DNA of 10,780 nt from Planctomycetota bacterium (GTDB taxonomy: Bacteria; Planctomycetota; UBA8742; SKZP01; JAIOTL01), in contig JAIOTL010000448.1 in the NCBI GenBank assembly GCA_021106775.1, positions 1 through 10,780 on the forward strand. Reading direction: 5' to 3'. Positions 6,832-10,780 of this stretch are shown here, one piece after another; position 1 is the first letter of the stretch, and each line of letters starts with the position of its first letter. Made by a program: the position numbers and the translations under genes. Under the pieces are notes generated by a model, which searched no databases, was not told the DNA's origin, and saw nothing but the letters and a program-made list of their open reading frames with translations.

Positions 6832-7892
6832 TATTTACTGGTCTCCAATTTTTCCGATGTCGCAATTTCAGGATGCCAAAGCGGAGTCTTCGCATTTTTG
6901 CTCATGCTATCAATAAATTTTTCCCTTACTTCTTCGTCCATCAAATCTGTGCCGACTAAGTAAATTGCTTTTGCATTCAAGTATTGAGCAAGTGTATCGA
7001 GGATTCTCGGCGAGATTTTCGAAGGTTTGGCAATTGGAACGATAATTACATCAACATCAGGCATGTATCGCACATCATTGCTTGGAGAACCGGGATATTT
7101 CTTGTTCTTTGTTTGAAGTTCAGTTAAATCTTTTCTAGATTTTACACCTTTTGGGAGAATATTGTTGTCAATTGGACCTGTGTACCAGATTTTGTAGCTT
7201 TTGTACTTGTCTTTCGCACTTTTGAGTTCCAGCATATAACCGATGCCTTTACGCCATTTCTCAAATCCTGAAACTCCGGAAACATAAGAAGGAGTTGCCA
7301 CAATCTTGAGATTATCGATATTTATGCTTGTGTTTGGTTCAACGAACTGCTGAAATTTTGAGAAAGGTTTTATGTGGGAAATTGTTTCAGGTAGGTAAAT
7401 CCTTGAGTACCCGTCGTTTATAAAATTAATATCTGAGGATGAGAAAAAATTCTCATAATTGTTTGAAATGCAGATGAAATCAGCACCATAACGCATTTCC
7501 TTCGTAATTCCCGAAGGATTGAGCCAAATATAACTTAATTTGTCTTCATGCTGCTCAATCATCGGCTTATCAACATCTTTTTTCCACATTGTGTGCTTGA
7601 TGCTGTAATCATAAGTGATGAGTACCGAAAACTTGCCAGTCCAGAAAATGTGCGTATTTATGAAATCTTTTATTTCAGAATCCATGGCGACTCTGTTGTC
7701 GTCAACGGGCATAATTTCACCGTCTGACTGTGCTGGTATCACCAATCTTTCAACAACAGGTTTCTCTTTTTCAACAATTGGTGCTTCAGGAATTACGACA
7801 GGTTGTTCTTCTTTTGGAATTTCTCTGCATCCTGAAATAACGAGCAAAATCATCAAAACACATAATATTAACAATGAATGAATATCTTTCAT
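6831..7892 (-). CDS. lipoprotein with a degenerate metallo-beta-lactamase-like fold
   Basis: Residues 1-22 are a lipoprotein signal: MKDIHS, a hydrophobic core and lipobox VISGC with acylated C22. A proline- and glutamate-rich spacer follows to about 50. The rest (about 85-315) reads like a UlaG-type metallo-beta-lactamase fold. YIWLNP (121-126) sits where a strand ending in DP is expected. ADFICISNNYENFFSSSDI (137-155) aligns with the usual AD-x-[IL]LxTHxHxDHFxxxDI. TSINIDNLKIVATPSYV (188-204) matches the typical W/P-x-H strand pair, and DVDVIIVPI (279-287) the typical DVxLLPI. All visible metal ligands are replaced: the three histidines and the aspartate of the HxHxDH motif, the later histidine (V204), and the DxD-like aspartate after the glycine of YTGPID (237-242). 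A non-catalytic binding or structural role in the envelope is inferred. An AAGG six bases before the ATG supports the start. It overlaps rsmG by one base. Lipoprotein status is sure; the fold assignment is moderately sure. Confidence 0.85.
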   Translation of the reverse strand: MKDIHSLLILCVLMILLVISGCREIPKEEQPVVIPEAPIVEKEKPVVERLVIPAQSDGEIMPVDDNRVAMDSEIKDFINTHIFWTGKFSVLITYDYSIKHTMWKKDVDKPMIEQHEDKLSYIWLNPSGITKEMRYGADFICISNNYENFFSSSDINFINDGYSRIYLPETISHIKPFSKFQQFVEPNTSINIDNLKIVATPSYVSGVSGFEKWRKGIGYMLELKSAKDKYKSYKIWYTGPIDNNILPKGVKSRKDLTELQTKNKKYPGSPSNDVRYMPDVDVIIVPIAKPSKISPRILDTLAQYLNAKAIYLVGTDLMDEEVREKFIDSMSKNAKTPLWHPEIATSEKLETSK

Positions 7893-8070
7893 GGTTAACC
7901 TTGGTATAGAGTAAGTAAATTAGATTTCAATTGGGCATATATTTTAATATCATAAGAATAAGCAAATATGAAGGGTTTAATGAAAGAATTAGAATAAACT
8001 TCATATAAAAACAGTATTTAATAAACAGAGCAAATATTATAATCAGATAAATTATCGAAAGGATGCAAGT
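7893..8070. promoter_or_regulatory. divergent intergenic region between the lipoprotein and permease-like genes
   Basis: This 178-base AT-rich region must hold promoters in both directions. ATATGAAG (7966-7973) and CTTCATAT (7999-8006) form an exact 8-bp inverted repeat 25 bases apart, a plausible operator or hairpin. A TATAAT hexamer occurs at 8038-8043, but with no good -35 and very close to the start codon. TTCATATAAA (8000-8009) is also found in the other divergent spacer at 4791-4800. GGTTAACC (7893-7900) is an 8-bp palindrome next to the lipoprotein start. No RNA gene or known riboswitch is evident. Confidence 0.35.
8058..8064 (+). promoter_or_regulatory. ribosome binding site (AAAGGAT) for the permease-like gene
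   Basis: AAAGGAT ends six bases before the ATG at 8071. No other in-frame ATG lies shortly upstream, so this site decides the start of the long open frame. Confidence 0.65.
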
Positions 8071-10780
8071 ATGTATGATGATTTCAAGCAGGAATATGAG
8101 AAGCTTAAACTTGCATTAACTCAGGAAGAGTTTGAGAAAGCGGAAATGGTTCTGCTTATGATTCTCCAGAAGAATCCGAATCTGCCTGAAGCGAAATTAC
8201 ATCTTGAAAAAGTGCGCGGTAAACTTGGAAGTATTTCGAATTATGAATTCCGTGTGAAAGCGTTTCTTGATCAGAAAGATTATCATAACGCAGAAATAAT
8301 TATCAAGGAAGCCTCGGAAAAATTCGAGCAAAACGCCAAAATTATGGCGTTAATCGAGTATTACAATAAGAGAGTGGAGAAAATCGCGCAACAACTTACT
8401 CAGTCAGAAAAAAAAGATACACCAAAAGATGAAGATAACCTGATGTTTGAAGACCTGCCAGGGCTTGAAACACTTGAAATTCCAATAGATAGCGTTAAAC
8501 AAAATGATGATGAAAGTCCCTGGGCGAAAACCAACGGACAATCACCTGCTGCAAAGTTTGAGCCTATTAAAAAGGAAAATCAAGAATTTAACAAAATATC
8601 AACTGATGCACCTATTGACGAGCAAGTTGATGTTGGTCACAAGCCTTCACCTGGCATTGCACCAGCTGACAAAATCGGAAAACTTGAATCACCTCGAGAA
8701 ACAATCAAAAAATTGCGCGAGGAATCCAGAAGAGAACTTCCTACGATGAGAAGCGAGGAAATGGCAGAGGACAGAGATGTTCGCGAAGAAACTGGAATTT
8801 CCGATGATTTTATGAAAAAACAGGCTTTACTCGCATACAAAACCTCATTTGTCGGCAGACGGAAAACCAAGGAAAGTATTCTTGATAATCCGGTTTTTGG
8901 CAGTGGTTTAATTGTTCTTGTTGGAGCGATTGTAATACTGCCTTTGATTGCTGCTTTCATTTACATTTATCAGGCTGCCACTGCAAATGTTGATGTTCCA
9001 GTACAATCCACGCCAAAATGGGATGCAGTTGAGCTTCAAACTGAAAAATATTCAATTTACAAAGAAAAATTTGAAAGACTTGCTCAAGGAAACCTCTTTG
9101 GCTATGAGCTTGATCTTTTTGTGGACAAAATTACTCAGCTAAAAGACGTGCCAGTAAAGGTTCTAGAAACATATTGCTCAATCTTTAAGATATACGAGAA
9201 AAGACTTTCTACAGAACAAACTGAGAAAGTCGATAGCTGGCGAAATGTAAGCCGAATACATCTTGGATTAAAAACTCCCATATCAACCGACCAATTGAAT
9301 TCGATGGTATGGAAGCCTGATGATATGCAGTTTGATGTACCTACACTTGAATCAAATTCCTTTAAGATTTCTTTTTTCGGAGTCCTTTTCGGCATATTAC
9401 CGGGACTAATACTTGGGTTGGCACTTGCTAGAGGTAGAATTCCCTTTATTAACCGAATTTTTGATGCCTTCTGGGAATACTGGTTTGCGACACCGTCAAT
9501 TGCGATTTTATTTATTGGAACGTGGGTTTTTAAGGATTCTTACATCAATTCTGAGTCCGCTTATGGTTTTGTGAGTTTGTTGATGGGATTGATGATTGCT
9601 CCTCATATTGCGTTTTACATTCAGCAGGGATTCGAAAATATACGAAAGAAAACGCTAATAACAGAATTTATCCTCAGTGTTTTGATAATTCTTAGCGCAG
9701 TAGCCATTGGAGTTGCAAGATTGCTTGGTGAAGCTGTATTAACCCTTGGTCTCATTAGTACCGTTGAAGGAAATGCTCATTTTGCACAAAGTATTCATAG
9801 TTTTGCAGCACCAATATTCCAAAGTCTATGCAATATATTACCTGGTTCATTCCTAATTTTCGGGGAGGATTTTATACCGGAATCTGGTGTTTTTTACAAT
9901 CAAAGCGTAAGCATGATTCTAACGTATAAGATTTTTCTGTTTTCGTTCGTTCTATCGTTGATTGGGCAGGGAATGCAGATTTTGGTTGCGTATATGGGTT
10001 TGAAGAGCGACGTAGCAGCAGAGAAGACTTCACTGCATCAGTTCAGAATGTTCTCAAAGTCTAATCTAATATTCGTTTTTCTCGGATTGGCACTTGTTAT
10101 CATTATGATTGTAGTTTTTGCTAACGGACAAGGGGAAATCGATCCTTTGAAAACTGAGAAATGGTCGCAGGAAGTCAACAAAGAATCAATTGGACAGGCT
10201 GTTAGTGATACATTCATTATATCTGCTTTCACCGGTGTTATCGCACTATTTATCGGCTTGATTCCCGTTCTGTTGGTTTCATTGCTTATCAGAGACAGGT
10301 TGCACAAGGCATCAATCGAAGCATTACTGCGAATTCCACTTGGGATTTCACCTCTGGTTGTGGTTGTAATTGCAATTGAGATATTAAACAGGATGAATGC
10401 AGTTCCAAACCAGACAAATATGATATTTATTACATCGCTGATTGTTGCACCAGTTGCATGGAGCGTTTTATTCCGAACTTTCGATAGGTTTAACGGTGCT
10501 CCTTATGTCAAGCCCAACGAAGTGAGTACACCATCAAAGAAATTGTTTGTATTTCTGGCGCGTGTTTTAAGTTTTGTATCGGTTTCCTTCTTCCTTATGG
10601 CTTTGTCAATGGGAATTCTTGAGATTTTTATAGGATTCAAATCAGGTAATAGTCTTGTGTATCAGTTATTCTTGATGATTCGAGACAATTATCAGAATCC
10701 AGCCACTGTAATAATCTTCAAGACGTATATGTCTCTTATGTTGAAATTCATCGGAGCAAGCTTATTATTCAAGATTCTCA
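8071..10780 (+). CDS. tandem PstC/PstA-like ABC permease fusion with cytosolic N-terminal extension (3' partial)
   Basis: The frame is open from ATG 8071 to the window end (903 codons, no stop), so the C-terminus is missing. Residues 1-110 are helical and TPR-like (two units, around EEFEKAEMVLLMIL and DYHNAEIIIKEASE). Residues 111-270 are acidic, P/S/E/K-rich and probably disordered. The first permease-like half has TM1 at about 278-300, an outer segment to about 430, then TM2 from 434. It also has ATPSIAILFIG (473-483), AYGFVSLLMGLMIAP (497-511) and RLLGEAVLTLG (550-560). This order matches PstA/PstC: [AS][AI]PSI, a VIxxxxxxxPxI helix, then RxxGEx. The second half has TM1 at about 666-686, TM2 at about 712-740, then LLRIPLGISPLVVVVIA (752-768), IVAPVAWSVLFRTF (791-804) and LMALSMGILEIFIG (842-855). 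It looks like the partner permease in one chain. Phosphate import is the closest family function, but substrate and activity are inference. In the first half the EAA loop region is much shortened. The gene is divergent from the lipoprotein gene. A pstB-type ATPase would be expected downstream, outside the window. Confidence 0.75.
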   Translation, partial: MYDDFKQEYEKLKLALTQEEFEKAEMVLLMILQKNPNLPEAKLHLEKVRGKLGSISNYEFRVKAFLDQKDYHNAEIIIKEASEKFEQNAKIMALIEYYNKRVEKIAQQLTQSEKKDTPKDEDNLMFEDLPGLETLEIPIDSVKQNDDESPWAKTNGQSPAAKFEPIKKENQEFNKISTDAPIDEQVDVGHKPSPGIAPADKIGKLESPRETIKKLREESRRELPTMRSEEMAEDRDVREETGISDDFMKKQALLAYKTSFVGRRKTKESILDNPVFGSGLIVLVGAIVILPLIAAFIYIYQAATANVDVPVQSTPKWDAVELQTEKYSIYKEKFERLAQGNLFGYELDLFVDKITQLKDVPVKVLETYCSIFKIYEKRLSTEQTEKVDSWRNVSRIHLGLKTPISTDQLNSMVWKPDDMQFDVPTLESNSFKISFFGVLFGILPGLILGLALARGRIPFINRIFDAFWEYWFATPSIAILFIGTWVFKDSYINSESAYGFVSLLMGLMIAPHIAFYIQQGFENIRKKTLITEFILSVLIILSAVAIGVARLLGEAVLTLGLISTVEGNAHFAQSIHSFAAPIFQSLCNILPGSFLIFGEDFIPESGVFYNQSVSMILTYKIFLFSFVLSLIGQGMQILVAYMGLKSDVAAEKTSLHQFRMFSKSNLIFVFLGLALVIIMIVVFANGQGEIDPLKTEKWSQEVNKESIGQAVSDTFIISAFTGVIALFIGLIPVLLVSLLIRDRLHKASIEALLRIPLGISPLVVVVIAIEILNRMNAVPNQTNMIFITSLIVAPVAWSVLFRTFDRFNGAPYVKPNEVSTPSKKLFVFLARVLSFVSVSFFLMALSMGILEIFIGFKSGNSLVYQLFLMIRDNYQNPATVIIFKTYMSLMLKFIGASLLFKIL

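Noticed and set aside
6488..6963. Plus-strand frames of 90-142 codons
   Set aside because: They lie antisense to rsmG and the end of the lipoprotein gene, whose minus-strand products have recognisable motifs. The plus-strand translations look like low-complexity shadows.
6831..7892. Calling the lipoprotein an active metallo-hydrolase
   Set aside because: No HxHxDH motif or later ligand remains, so catalysis by the usual two-metal site is not supported.
7893..8070. tRNA or small RNA gene in the largest intergenic gap
   Set aside because: No cloverleaf, no GC-rich stem and no terminator-like end were found; the sequence is AT-rich throughout.
8504..9395. Short frames on both strands (64-107 codons)
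   Set aside because: They overlap the long permease-like frame, have no RBS and show no family resemblance.
8071..10780. Suspected frameshift or pseudogene, because no closed long frame exists here
   Set aside because: Reading codon by codon from ATG 8071 gives no stop to base 10780 and consistent, plausible protein all along. The gene is simply cut by the window edge.

Overview
The window comes from an AT-rich bacterium that uses the standard code, since UGA ends nth and rsmG. It appears to have a Gram-negative type envelope: it carries one lipobox lipoprotein, one long signal-peptide protein and one membrane-anchored FGE-sulfatase-domain protein. The housekeeping genes (recR, nth, rsmG) are chromosomal and too conserved to place the organism by eye. 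The large accessory proteins would fit a poorly sampled lineage, such as a Planctomycetota/Lentisphaerota-type or candidate-phylum genome, but that is only a guess. I see no mobile element, CRISPR array, tRNA or rRNA.

Layout. Bases 1-86 probably hold the tail of an upstream plus-strand gene. A short leader with an inverted repeat, a direct repeat and a T-run follows. Next is a 1022-residue exported protein (195-3263) that appears to be three NTF2-like units, a DVE[E/K]P repeat linker and a series of beta-rich modules. A clear intrinsic terminator closes it. recR (3400-4098, plus) and nth (4099-4755, minus) converge with their stop codons directly abutting. nth is divergent from a membrane-anchored FGE-sulfatase-like protein (4902-6107, plus). 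That gene converges on a two-gene minus-strand unit: a lipoprotein that looks like a metallo-beta-lactamase fold with its metal ligands lost (6831-7892), overlapping rsmG (6160-6831) through TAATG. Divergent from the lipoprotein, a very long plus-strand reading frame starts at 8071 and is still open at the last base (at least 903 codons).

The last gene is the most unusual. Its N-terminal quarter looks cytosolic (TPR-like helices and an acidic, probably disordered linker). The rest resembles two PstC/PstA-type ABC permease halves in one chain. In the first half the cytoplasmic segment that normally carries the ATPase-contacting EAA loop looks about 17 residues short. In the second half the loop is present but has no recognisable EAA...G pattern. 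The genes do not form one pathway. Three conserved DNA/RNA maintenance genes lie among lineage-specific envelope proteins, and three of those envelope proteins look like diverged or catalytically altered versions of known families.
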